Part shown: positions 30,801 through 38,186 of the stretch, one piece after another
How positions within the stretch are numbered: position 1 is the first letter of the stretch
How the letters are laid out: each line of letters opens with the position of its first letter
Origin: Pseudomonadota bacterium
Lineage (GTDB): Bacteria > Pseudomonadota > Gammaproteobacteria > Xanthomonadales > Xanthomonadaceae
Direction of reading: 5' to 3'
Length of the DNA stretch: 64,000 bases
Assembly (NCBI GenBank): GCA_018242445.1
Contig: JAFEBW010000023.1
Location: 28,783 to 92,782, forward strand
Notes under the pieces: model-generated
What the model was told of the DNA's origin: nothing
Seen by the model: only the letters and a program-made list of their open reading frames with translations
The model's database searches: none
Made by a program: the position numbers and the translations under genes

Positions 30801-31079
30801 AACCATGCGGACGAAGCGACGAAAGCCCTGCAACCCGCGCTGGACTGGTACCGAGGCGAACTGAAAAACGGCGCGCACGACACCCGCTTCCGTCATGATT
30901 TCGCCTACGCCTTGTACGTGGATGCCCTAGCCCAGCCGGCGACGCCCACCGGCGCGACGCAGCGCAGCACCGATCTGCAGGATGCAGCCGCACAGATCGC
31001 CGGCGCATCCGAGGAAGCCCGCAAGCTCTCCGACCTGCGCCACGTCGCCGGCCTGATCGCCGCCGCGCAAGCGAAATGA
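27861..31079 (+). CDS. nSTAND NTPase with membrane helix and TPR-like ectodomain
   Basis: A 1072-aa protein. Residues 28-410 form an nSTAND1-type NTPase: FHGRDEEAAEL, Walker A GQSGLGKTS (65-73), Walker B LLIFDQFEEIF (156-166), and sensor region LRRAGVVPRL. A coiled, charged stretch (417-450) leads to one membrane helix (453-474). About 600 residues of helical TPR-like repeats follow and would be outside the inner membrane. STAND NTPases act as switches that oligomerise on ligand binding. Its ATG overlaps the SIR2-TIR stop by 4 bp, so the two are translated together and probably form one sensor-effector pair. The ectodomain resembles those of Ser/Thr kinases with TPR tails. Confidence 0.85.
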   Translation: MNDAGMNDSKHQTRAADAVAIDPQNPWLGLFSYSEESRAYFHGRDEEAAELCRRVQRKLLTVLFGQSGLGKTSLLRAGVVPRLRAEGYCPVYVRIDYAPDSPAPSEQIKQAIFRASAEVGAWSRPGSAVEGESLWEFLHHRGDLLRDAGGHTLMPLLIFDQFEEIFTLGQADDAGRQRARQFLEDLADLVENRPPAALEARIEDDDAAAEDFDFARADYRVLIALREDYLAHLESAKAIMPSITQNRMRLARMTGAQALTAVRKPGGKLVSQEIAEAIVRFVAGGSELANAEVEPSLLSLVCRELNTVRQSQHRTEISADLLAGSRDSILSEFYERALADQPAGVRRVVEDLLLTESGYRESVGEERVLKALAEADAPAAALPTLVNRRLLRIEERLDMRRVELTHDVLCGVVLASRNLRHEREARDAAEHQLAQQREREAATRRALVRARQIAAVCAVLMLVAVAGAIFGWINLQRARDAEAMAQKSRGDAEKMVSYLIDDLYAELEPTGRLETLGKLAHMTVAYYDGLPPELVTPKTQLYRAMALTREGAALIESGQTDAGFKLLEQAQAVFEKLQAAGDRSDAVTFGLALSLQKRGRTYLFGGRGTPQQLTRATDLLRPLVYKPNGPRAAKLVYADALNFLSHSQPYAQGVKTCDEARKLMAGIGAMDMSDLDAAASYADIADSESRFLMQLNRLDEAQQLEQQVYAMTEQVLTRRPGDLHSMWNRDFAADQLARIAVRRHDDATAMEYARKTVQIGEDVVRFNPSDLQGWGFWHTGLRIVAEQQFDQGQIGQAIATLHSLFALAQDKRLPSPLGIIAWYQWIPLYNWQAAMGDDAGAAQSVKRYVRDVGLMVATLAPDDTRRQLLADPYTLAIATVQLREGADQAALASATAAIAHTDTIVIPASAFNAMTMRNNILHGMLFVAAQAQLRLGHPAQAEALARRWLVIPDDTRNITDDRLLNRSFAQAILAHALALQNHADEATKALQPALDWYRGELKNGAHDTRFRHDFAYALYVDALAQPATPTGATQRSTDLQDAAAQIAGASEEARKLSDLRHVAGLIAAAQAK

Positions 31080-31126
31080 TGTGGGCGCGAATATCGCCCT
31101 CCCACGTCCGACGAATACCGCTTTGG

Positions 31127-31221
31127 CTCCTTCCCCCGCCTGCGGGGGAAGGCTGGGATGGGGGGAGCTTTTGTCGCACGCCAGCCCCCACCCCAACCCT
31201 CCCCCGCATGCGGGGGAGGGA
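31127..31221 (+). repeat. Modular hairpin element, short form lacking hairpin A
   Basis: An about 95-bp element between the nSTAND and SLOG genes: CCCCCGCCTGCGGGGG hairpin, GGGATGGGGGG/CCCCCACCCC hairpin, and CCCCCGCATGCGGGGG hairpin. It is the same layout as the copies at 21321 and 25701 but without the long central hairpin. It could attenuate transcription between the two genes. Confidence 0.75.
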
Positions 31222-31259
31222 GCGATAGCTCAGGCTCTTTCAACATCATTGGGTGCCGC

Positions 31260-33056
31260 ATGTCGCCACAGGCATCGACGCAGATCGGACACCATGGGCT
31301 TTCGGTGAGCGACGCCACGGCCAGCAAGAACATTCCACACGACGCGCGCATGCGCCTGAACGTCGGCCTGACCGCGCACCGCGACCTCGTGCCGGGCGAG
31401 GAACTGGCCCTGCGTTCGGCGGTGCGCGCGTTTCTCTCGAACCTGCGCGCGCAGTTCCCCGCCCTGCCCCTGAGGCTGATCTCGGCGCTGGCCGAGGGCG
31501 GCGACCAGCTCGTCGCCGAGGAGGCGCTGGAGCTGGGCATCGAGTTGATGGTGCCGCTGCCGATGCCGCAGTCCGAATACGAACGCGACTTCGACTCCGC
31601 CGACATCCTCGAGCGCTTCCATCGCCTGCTCGCGCGTGCGCAGGTGCGCGTGCTGCCGCTGGCGCCGGGCAACACGCTGGCGTCCATCGGCGTGCGCGGC
31701 CCCGCGCGCAATCGCCAGTACGCGCAACTGGGCATGTTCGTGTCCTCGCATTGCCAGATCCTGCTGGCGCTGTGGGACGGCAACCCGAGCGCGGCCACCG
31801 GCGGCACCGCGCAGGTGGTGGACTTTCACCTGCACGACGTGATGCCCGATTTGCGCACGGATCAAGCCGCGCCCAACCTGCTGGCCGACGACGAGAGCGA
31901 CCTGATCTATCACATCGGCGTGTCGCGCCGCCTGCACGCGGGCAAGCCGCCCGGCGTGCCACCGTTGCAGACGCGCTGGCTGACGTTGACCGGCGCATCG
32001 AACGCGACGGCGAGCGTGCCCGAGCCGTATCGCACCGTGTTCGCGCAACTGGAAACCTTCAACGACGACGCCGACCGCTACGCGGTACACATCGCCGCAA
32101 CGCCATCGTCTGCATTCGCCGATCCGTTGCCGGAAACGCCGCCGCCGCGCATCGGCATCCTCGACCGCCAGTTGCAGGCCGCCGACTGGCTGGCCGTGCA
32201 CTTCCAGAAGCGCGTGCGCGCCAGCCTGTTCTGGACGCACATGATCGCCGCGGCGATGGGTTTCTCATTCATCTTCTTTTCCGACATCGCCACCGACACA
32301 TGGTGCCTGATCGCCTTCCTCGTGCTGTTTTTCGCCGGACTAATCCTGCACATCGTCGGCGACCGCCGTGAATGGCAACGCAAGTACCTCGACTACCGCG
32401 GCCTCGCCGAGGGGCTGCGCGTGCAGATCTACTGGCGGCTGGCGGGCGTGGAAGCGCCGCCGAACAGCTCGCTGGGCTACGACGGGTTTTTGCAGAAACA
32501 GGATGTGGACTTGAGCTGGATCCGCCACGCCATGCGCGGCAGCGGCCTGCTGCGCGACGAGGGGTTTGTGCCCGACGCGCACTGGCTGGCATGGGTGATC
32601 GCGCGCTGGATCGGCGACGCCGATGGCCGTGGCGGTCAGCTCGACTACTTCCTGCGCGGCACCGTGCGCCGCGAGCATTCGCACCACCGCACCGCGAGCA
32701 TGGGCCGCCTCGCCCTGGCAGCGGGCCTGCTCGGCGCGAGCGTGTTGCTGGTCGGTGGCAGCAAGCTGCCGCTGATCGCGCAAAATGTCTTGATCGTCGC
32801 GATGGGCCTGCTGCCGTTGCTGGCCGGCATCCGCGAGGCGTATTCCTACAAGCGCGCCGACAAGGAACTCATCAAGCAATTCCGCTTCATGAGCCGGCTG
32901 TTCGAGAGCTGCCGCGCGCGCCTGAACCTGTCGCACTCCGAAACCGAAACCCGGCAACTGCTGTTTTCGCTGGGCCGCGCCTGCCTCGAGGAACACGCCG
33001 AGTGGATGCTGCTGCACCGCGAGCGGCCGCTGGAGCATGCGCAGCTATCGGGGTGA
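31260..33056 (+). CDS. SLOG-like protein with four membrane helices
   Basis: A 598-aa protein. Residues 30-240 are SLOG-like: RLNVGLTAHRDL (32-43), LISALAEGGDQLVAEEA (73-89), ELMVPLPMPQSEYERDF (95-111), a pattern of the Rossmann-like fold that binds nucleotides or nucleotide-derived ligands. Two membrane hairpins follow (about 323-367 and 484-523) with a soluble segment between. This matches the idea of a ligand-gated membrane effector (SLOG with SLATT-like helices). The start at 31260 is the best ATG but has a weak ribosome site; a GTG at 31305 and ATG at 31350 are alternatives. It lies 180 nt after the nSTAND gene, same strand. Confidence 0.8.
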   Translation: MSPQASTQIGHHGLSVSDATASKNIPHDARMRLNVGLTAHRDLVPGEELALRSAVRAFLSNLRAQFPALPLRLISALAEGGDQLVAEEALELGIELMVPLPMPQSEYERDFDSADILERFHRLLARAQVRVLPLAPGNTLASIGVRGPARNRQYAQLGMFVSSHCQILLALWDGNPSAATGGTAQVVDFHLHDVMPDLRTDQAAPNLLADDESDLIYHIGVSRRLHAGKPPGVPPLQTRWLTLTGASNATASVPEPYRTVFAQLETFNDDADRYAVHIAATPSSAFADPLPETPPPRIGILDRQLQAADWLAVHFQKRVRASLFWTHMIAAAMGFSFIFFSDIATDTWCLIAFLVLFFAGLILHIVGDRREWQRKYLDYRGLAEGLRVQIYWRLAGVEAPPNSSLGYDGFLQKQDVDLSWIRHAMRGSGLLRDEGFVPDAHWLAWVIARWIGDADGRGGQLDYFLRGTVRREHSHHRTASMGRLALAAGLLGASVLLVGGSKLPLIAQNVLIVAMGLLPLLAGIREAYSYKRADKELIKQFRFMSRLFESCRARLNLSHSETETRQLLFSLGRACLEEHAEWMLLHRERPLEHAQLSG

Positions 33057-33057
33057 G

Positions 33058-33166
33058 CTCGCGTGCGATCTGCCAGTGGCAGATCGCACGCGAGCGAACG
33101 CCCGTAGCACGACGCGGAGGGCGGGGTCGATCGCTGAGGCTCGGATGGGCCGAAGCGATCGAAGCA
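33058..33166 (+). repeat. Modular hairpin element, B form (copy 3)
   Basis: Hairpin A here is a perfect 17-bp stem, CTCGCGTGCGATCTGCC (33058-33074) with its complement at 33078-33094 and loop AGT. It starts 1 nt after the SLOG-gene stop. The linker GCGAACGCCCGTAGCA and GCGGAGGGCGGGG follow, then hairpin B: TCGATCGCT (33127-33135) with AGCGATCGA (33154-33162), enclosing a GGCTC/GGGCC inner stem. It probably acts as the 3' end of the cluster's transcript. Confidence 0.85.
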
Positions 33167-33180
33167 TCCATCGCGATGAT

Positions 33181-33353
33181 CGGCCAGTGGCAGATCGCGT
33201 ACCGGCGAACGCCCGTAGCAGGGCGAGTGGCGCATGCCACGAGCGCACGGACAGGATGTCCGGGCCGGTCTTTTCATCGCAGCAGGAACGTAGATGAAAA
33301 GCGGAGGGCGGGGTCGATCGCCAAGGCCCGGATGGGCCGAAGCGATCGAAGCA
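33181..33353 (+). repeat. Modular hairpin element, B form with internal insertion (copy 4)
   Basis: A second head-to-tail copy directly after copy 3. Hairpin A is imperfect (GGCCAGTGGCAGATCGC). The linker GCGAACGCCCGTAGCAGG is kept, but about 80 bp intervene before GCGGAGGGCGGGG. The insertion is itself three hairpins: GTGGC-GCAT-GCCAC, CGGAC-AGGAT-GTCCG, and TTTTCATC...GATGAAAA. Hairpin B follows (33314-33321 with 33342-33349). Bases 33354-33412 show nothing further. Confidence 0.75.
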
Positions 33354-33412
33354 CGAGCCCGCGAGAACTCGGATCGCGCGGGCATTCGCGCCCCGCACCG
33401 CCACTCACGTCC

Positions 33413-35533
33413 TCACCAGATACTCGCCCGCTGATCGGCCGGCCGCCACATCGGGTCGCCCTGCTTCACGCCGAAGGCCTCGTAGAACGCGGGGATGTTC
33501 GACAGCGGCCCGAGCACGCGCCACTTGGCAGGGGCGTGCACGTCGGAGAGCAGGTGCTTGCGCAACACTTCCTCGCGCTGCTGGCTCATCCAGCCCATCG
33601 CATAACCCAGGAAAAAGCGCTGGGTGGGAGTGAGCCCGCCGATCTTCTTGCCCTGCTTGAATTGCTCGGTCTTGCGGAACGCATCCAGCCCCAGCAGCAC
33701 GCCGCCGAAGTCGGCGATGTTCTCGCCGAGCGCGGCCTTGCCGTTGATGTGCAGGCCGGGGATCGGCTCGTAGGCGTCGAACTCGCGCACCAGCGCCGCG
33801 GCGTGCTGCTCGAACTTGGCCGCATCCTCGGCCGTCCACCAGTCGGTGAGATTGCCTTGCGGGTCGAACTTGCGGCCCTCGTCGTCGAAGCCGTGGGTGA
33901 TCTCGTGGCCGATCGTGCCGGCGCCGGCATAACCGTAGGCCACGGCATCGTCCACCTGCGCGTCGGGCACGGCGGGCACGGCGAAGATCGCCGCCGGCAA
34001 CACGATTTCGTTGTTGGACGGGTTGTAGTAGGCGTTGTAGGTCTGCGGCGTCATGTCCCACTCGCTGCGATCCACCGGCAGCGGGAACTTGCGCACCCGG
34101 TCGTTGAACTGCCACAGCGCCGCCCGCATCATGTTCTGGCAGTACGACGCCTTGGCGATGTTCATGTCGTGGTAGTCCTCCCACTTGTCCGGGTAGCCCA
34201 CCTTGGCGGTCACCGCGGCGAGCTTCGCCAGCGCCTTCGCCTTGGTCTGCGGGCTCATCCAGTCGAGCTTCTCGATGCGGTCGCGGTAGGCCGCCCGGAT
34301 CGCCTCCACCATCGCCGTGTAGCGCTTCTTGGCCTCCGGCGGGAAGTGGTCGGCCACGTAGGCCTGGCCCACGATCATGCCCATCGCCACGTTCTCGGCG
34401 TCGATCACGCGCTTCCAGCGCGGGCGCTGCTCCTTCTGCCCGCTCATGGCCTGGCCGTGGAAGCGGAAGTACTCGTCGTCGAAGGCCTTGCTCAGGGTCG
34501 GCGAGTAGGTGTCCACGAGGTGCAGGCGCAGGTAGTCGCGCAGCACGGCCGGATCGGTCTTCGTCAGCAGCCGATCCATGCCCTGGAAGAACTCCGGCTG
34601 GCCCACGATCACCACCTGCGGCTGCACGCCCCAGGAATACATCCGCTCGCTCCACGGGATGTCCGGCGTGTACTTCGCGGTGAAGTCCGCCGGGCTCATC
34701 TTGTTGTAGTTGCGATCCGGATCGCGCAGGTCTTCGATCTTGCGCGAGATGCGCGCAAGATCGGTCTCGAAGGCCATCACCTTGCCCGTCGCCGCATCGG
34801 CATCGGCCGGCTTGCGGCCGAGCAACTGCAACAGCCGCGAGAGATGCGCGACGTACTCGCCGCGGATCTTCGCCACGCCCTGTTCGGTGTTGAAATAGAA
34901 GTCGCGCTCGGGCAAGCCCAGCCCGCCCTGATTGAAGTGGATCGCCCACGCGGCGCTGTCTTTCTCGTCCTGGCTGATCTGCCCGTCGAAGAACGCATCC
35001 ACGCCGATCTGCGCCAGCGAGAAGGCTTCCATCATTGCCGTCTTGCCATCGGTCACCCCGTCGATGCGTTGGAGTTCGTCGGCGAGCGGCTCGACGCCCA
35101 ACTCATCGGCCTTGGCCGTGTTCATCGCCGTGTTCCAGAAATTGGCGATCTTCTCCGCGTAGCTGCCCGCAGGTGCGCGGTGCGCGCCGAATTCCACGTT
35201 GAGCTTGTGCAGGGTGTCGTAGGTGTCTTCCTCCACGAGGTTGCCGATGCCCCACGACGACTCCGAGGGCGGGATCGGATGCGTGGCCAGCCAGTGGCCG
35301 TTGGAGTAGTCGAAGAAATCCTTGCGCGGATCGACCGACGCGTCGATGTGCGCGGCGAGGAAATCTTCGGCTGGCTGCGGCTTGGCCGGAGCCGTCGCTG
35401 CGGTCGCTGGCGATGTTACTGGCGCAGGTGCGGGAGCAGGCGCCGCCGCCCATGCGCTGCCGAGCGTCAACAGTGCTGCGCCAAGGCAGATGGCGAGGTG
35501 GCGGGGGCGGCAACGGGCGGTGCGCTGGCTCAT
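33413..35533 (-). CDS. Exported M13 metallopeptidase, intact (third paralogue)
   Basis: A 706-aa exported zinc peptidase. The signal peptide (about 1-29, ending AWAA) is followed by an Ala/Pro-rich linker, then the M13 domains with HEITH (543-547), GENIAD, and NAYYNPSNNEIVLPAAIF. All catalytic residues are present. The start at 35533 (MSQRTAR) is chosen because it begins the signal peptide; the frame stays open upstream to 35650. It is the most divergent of the three M13 paralogues and is transcribed in the same direction as, and 148 bp downstream of, the phosphate transporter. Confidence 0.94.
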   Translation of the reverse strand: MSQRTARCRPRHLAICLGAALLTLGSAWAAAPAPAPAPVTSPATAATAPAKPQPAEDFLAAHIDASVDPRKDFFDYSNGHWLATHPIPPSESSWGIGNLVEEDTYDTLHKLNVEFGAHRAPAGSYAEKIANFWNTAMNTAKADELGVEPLADELQRIDGVTDGKTAMMEAFSLAQIGVDAFFDGQISQDEKDSAAWAIHFNQGGLGLPERDFYFNTEQGVAKIRGEYVAHLSRLLQLLGRKPADADAATGKVMAFETDLARISRKIEDLRDPDRNYNKMSPADFTAKYTPDIPWSERMYSWGVQPQVVIVGQPEFFQGMDRLLTKTDPAVLRDYLRLHLVDTYSPTLSKAFDDEYFRFHGQAMSGQKEQRPRWKRVIDAENVAMGMIVGQAYVADHFPPEAKKRYTAMVEAIRAAYRDRIEKLDWMSPQTKAKALAKLAAVTAKVGYPDKWEDYHDMNIAKASYCQNMMRAALWQFNDRVRKFPLPVDRSEWDMTPQTYNAYYNPSNNEIVLPAAIFAVPAVPDAQVDDAVAYGYAGAGTIGHEITHGFDDEGRKFDPQGNLTDWWTAEDAAKFEQHAAALVREFDAYEPIPGLHINGKAALGENIADFGGVLLGLDAFRKTEQFKQGKKIGGLTPTQRFFLGYAMGWMSQQREEVLRKHLLSDVHAPAKWRVLGPLSNIPAFYEAFGVKQGDPMWRPADQRASIW

Positions 35534-35680
35534 CGTGATCTCGCTGGCAGATGGGTGGTTGAAGAATTCGGATGATGGAACACGGGCATCGGCGTGGATG
35601 CGGATATCGATTTCAAGATGATGGTTCGTCTTCGATGAAACCGGCTGCACTTCTGCGGCAACGAAGCGGCGGATGGCGCA

Positions 35681-36808
35681 TCAGAACCAGCCCATCCGCA
35701 TGAACAGGTGCACGAGCAGCCACGCCACGCCGCCGGCGGCTGGCAAGGTGAGAATCCACGCCCAGATGATGCGCTCGACCACGCCCCACTTCACCGCGCG
35801 CGGGTTCTTGGCGGTGCCCACGCCCATGATCGCGCCGGAGATGTTGTGGGTGGTCGAAACCGGCAAGCCCAGCGCGGACGACACCGTGATGACGGTGGCG
35901 GCCGCCGTTTCGGCGGCGAAACCGTCGATCGGCTGCAACTTGACCATCTTGTGACCCATCGTCTTGATGATCCGCCAGCCGCCGGCGGCGGTGCCCAGCG
36001 CCATCACCAGCGCGCCGCTGAGCTTGATCCACAGGTCGATCTCGCCGTGATCCATCGCCGCCGCGGAAGGGTCGAGGAAATGCAACCAGTTCGGCAGCGC
36101 GCTGAGGTGGCCTTCCTTCGCCGCCGACACCAGCGCCAGCGCGATGATGCCCATGGTCTTCTGCGCATCGTTGGAGCCGTGCGCGAAGCCCATGAAACCG
36201 GCGCTGGCCAACTGCGCCTTCTGGAAGAACGCGCCGACGAAACGCGGCCGCGCCAGCCGCGCGAGCGGCCCGCCGGAGCGCGCAATGGCGACGATGATCG
36301 CGTACAGGATCGCCAACAGGATGAAGGCGCCGATGAAACCGATGACCGGCGAGGTCACCATCGGCAGCACGACTTTCCAGTACACGCCGGTGCCCTTGAA
36401 CCACGGATGCGCCGGGTGCGACCACAGGATCGCCGACCAGTTGCCGTGCGCCGCCGCCACCGCCGCGCCGCACAGCCCGCCGATCAGGCCGTGGCTGGAC
36501 GAGGACGGCAGGCCCATCGCCCAGGTGATCAGGTTCCACACGATCGCCCCGATGAGTGCGCACAGCAGCAGGGGCGCGGTGACCTGCACCACGCTGGTGT
36601 CGATCAGCCCGCTGGAGATGGTCTTGGCGACCGCCGTGCCCCACAGCGCGCCGAACAGGTTGGTGACCGCCGCCAGCCCCACCGCCTGCATCGGCGAGAG
36701 CACCTTGGTGGCGACCACGGTGGCAATGGAATTGGCGGTGTCGTGGAAGCCGTTGATGTACTGGAACACCAGCGCCATCGCCACCACTGCCAGCACGAAT
36801 CCCAGCAT
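35681..36808 (-). CDS. pit: Low-affinity inorganic phosphate transporter
   Basis: A 375-aa inner-membrane PiT-family transporter (phosphate/metal-phosphate symport). The two inverted signature repeats are visible: FQYINGFHDTANSIATVV near the N-terminus and GFAHGSNDAQKTMG in the middle, with about ten membrane helices. The C-terminal half has PVSTTHNISGAIMGVG. It starts 9 bp after the DUF47 gene, its usual partner. Confidence 0.95.
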   Translation of the reverse strand: MLGFVLAVVAMALVFQYINGFHDTANSIATVVATKVLSPMQAVGLAAVTNLFGALWGTAVAKTISSGLIDTSVVQVTAPLLLCALIGAIVWNLITWAMGLPSSSSHGLIGGLCGAAVAAAHGNWSAILWSHPAHPWFKGTGVYWKVVLPMVTSPVIGFIGAFILLAILYAIIVAIARSGGPLARLARPRFVGAFFQKAQLASAGFMGFAHGSNDAQKTMGIIALALVSAAKEGHLSALPNWLHFLDPSAAAMDHGEIDLWIKLSGALVMALGTAAGGWRIIKTMGHKMVKLQPIDGFAAETAAATVITVSSALGLPVSTTHNISGAIMGVGTAKNPRAVKWGVVERIIWAWILTLPAAGGVAWLLVHLFMRMGWF

Positions 36809-36817
36809 GGCGGCGGC

Positions 36818-37444
36818 TCAGGAGTTTTTCAGCACGATGCGGTAAACCACCGTGCCGGCTTCGCGGCAGCGGTCGATGGCCTTCTCCAGCAGCTCGAAGA
36901 AGTCCTTGATCAGCAGCACCACCATGCCGTCGTAATGGCCGGCGTACAGGTCGCGGTAGAGTTCGAGCATCAGCCGGTCGGCCTCGTTCTCGATCGCGCT
37001 GAGGCGGTCGTTGAGCTCCTTCATCGGTTCGAGCTTGAGCCCCTTCAACTGCTTCACCATCTCCAGCACCACCGCAGCGGCCTGTTCGAGCATCGCCGCG
37101 CGCGGCGCGAAATCGATACCGCGCAGGTTGCCGGCGGTCAGCGCGTAGCGGTCGGCGAATTTTTCGATGGCCTTCGGGATCCGGTAGATCGCCCCGGCCA
37201 GCGCTTCGATGTCCTCACGCTCGATCGGGGTGACGAAGGATCGCACCAGGGCGGTGTTGATGTCGGTGATGATTTCCCGCTCGCGGCGGCGCACCAGCTT
37301 GAATTCTTCCAGCGAGGGCGTCGAACTGGCGGCGCGGGTCATGGCGTGCAAGGCTTTCGCGCTGTCCAGCGCCGCGGCCGCGGCCGCCTCCAGCAAGCCG
37401 AAGAACTGCTTGCCGCTGCCGAAGATGGTCTGCAAGGAAAACAT
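36818..37444 (-). CDS. DUF47 family Pit accessory protein
   Basis: A 208-aa all-helical PhoU-like protein (DUF47), starting MFSLQTIFGSGKQFFGLLE and showing the helical E/D-rich pattern (RREREIITDINTALVRSF, IENEADRLMLELYRDL). DUF47 proteins are encoded beside Pit transporters and are thought to regulate them. AGGA lies 7-8 nt before the ATG at 37444. It is the first gene of the pit operon. Confidence 0.92.
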   Translation of the reverse strand: MFSLQTIFGSGKQFFGLLEAAAAAALDSAKALHAMTRAASSTPSLEEFKLVRRREREIITDINTALVRSFVTPIEREDIEALAGAIYRIPKAIEKFADRYALTAGNLRGIDFAPRAAMLEQAAAVVLEMVKQLKGLKLEPMKELNDRLSAIENEADRLMLELYRDLYAGHYDGMVVLLIKDFFELLEKAIDRCREAGTVVYRIVLKNS

Positions 37445-37609
37445 GCTCAGGTCCTGTGCGCTGGGGGCGGCGCGGGCCAAACCGGGCGCAATGGTACAAT
37501 GCCGGCGACACGGATGCTCCTGTTGTCGCTCCCGCGCCCGCCGATCCTGCATAGCAGCCGTTGCCGGACTCATCCTGATCGCGTTATCGGGTATCCACCC
37601 GGTCGACCC

Positions 37610-38008
37610 ATGCATCCACAAGACTCCGGTGACATCGCCGACTGGCGGATCGCACAGCATGTGCATCTGTCGGCATGTCTGGCCGTCCTCAACAACACGC
37701 AAGCCAGCGAGCTACTGGCCGAACTGTGCCGGAAGCTCCCGGATGTGCGAAAAGAGCTGCTCTTGCGGAAAGTACAAGACACATGCAAACACTTCGCTCG
37801 ATCGGGGATGGCTTACTTCTTCATCACCGAAAACGACGGCAGCCGGGATTTGGGAACCGATGAAGCGCTGCAGGAAATCGACGATCCAGCTTGCTGGCTC
37901 GTGGGCGGTCGCTATCTCGCCGCCGCGATGGCGCCGGATACCAGCTATTTTGCAAGCATTTACGGAAATCTCCGTCAATACGCGCGGTACGGAGTCCCCG
38001 ATGCCTGA
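37610..38008 (+). CDS. Orphan 132-aa protein in lower-GC DNA
   Basis: Not recognised. A 132-aa soluble protein (MHPQDSGDIADWRIAQHVHL...) with a helical N-terminal two-thirds and a strand segment MAYFFITENDG. Residue usage is normal for a real protein, unlike the Arg-rich shadow frames nearby. Base composition is clearly lower (about 57% GC by eye) than its neighbours, suggesting transfer. It is followed by two hairpins and an integron-attC-like half site. A TACAAT box lies at 37495, without a good -35. Confidence 0.6.
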   Translation: MHPQDSGDIADWRIAQHVHLSACLAVLNNTQASELLAELCRKLPDVRKELLLRKVQDTCKHFARSGMAYFFITENDGSRDLGTDEALQEIDDPACWLVGGRYLAAAMAPDTSYFASIYGNLRQYARYGVPDA

Positions 38009-38051
38009 TCATGTGCCCAAGCGGGCTCGCGCGGTGCCAAGTGCTTGTAAA

Positions 38052-38099
38052 GGCAACGCTGATGTATTCGGCGTTGCCAGTCGGCCCCGGAAGGCCGAC
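38052..38099. repeat. Two adjacent hairpins after the low-GC orphan
   Basis: GGCAACGC (38052-38059) pairs with GCGTTGCC (38071-38078). GTCGGCC (38080-38086) pairs with GGCCGAC (38093-38099). They could terminate the orphan's transcript, or be remnants of a cassette-end structure. No U-run follows. Confidence 0.5.
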
Positions 38100-38186
38100 C
38101 GCGAACCCATCACGCAAGTAATTGATTCGCATTTGAAAATCCGCCATCGCAGCCGCGCAAGCGGTTCGGCTTAGACGTTGGGTGCC

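Noticed and set aside
33058..33353. Repeated hairpins considered as a CRISPR array
   Set aside because: The units are two, unequal in length, without uniform spacers, and no cas gene is present; they are palindromic intergenic elements.
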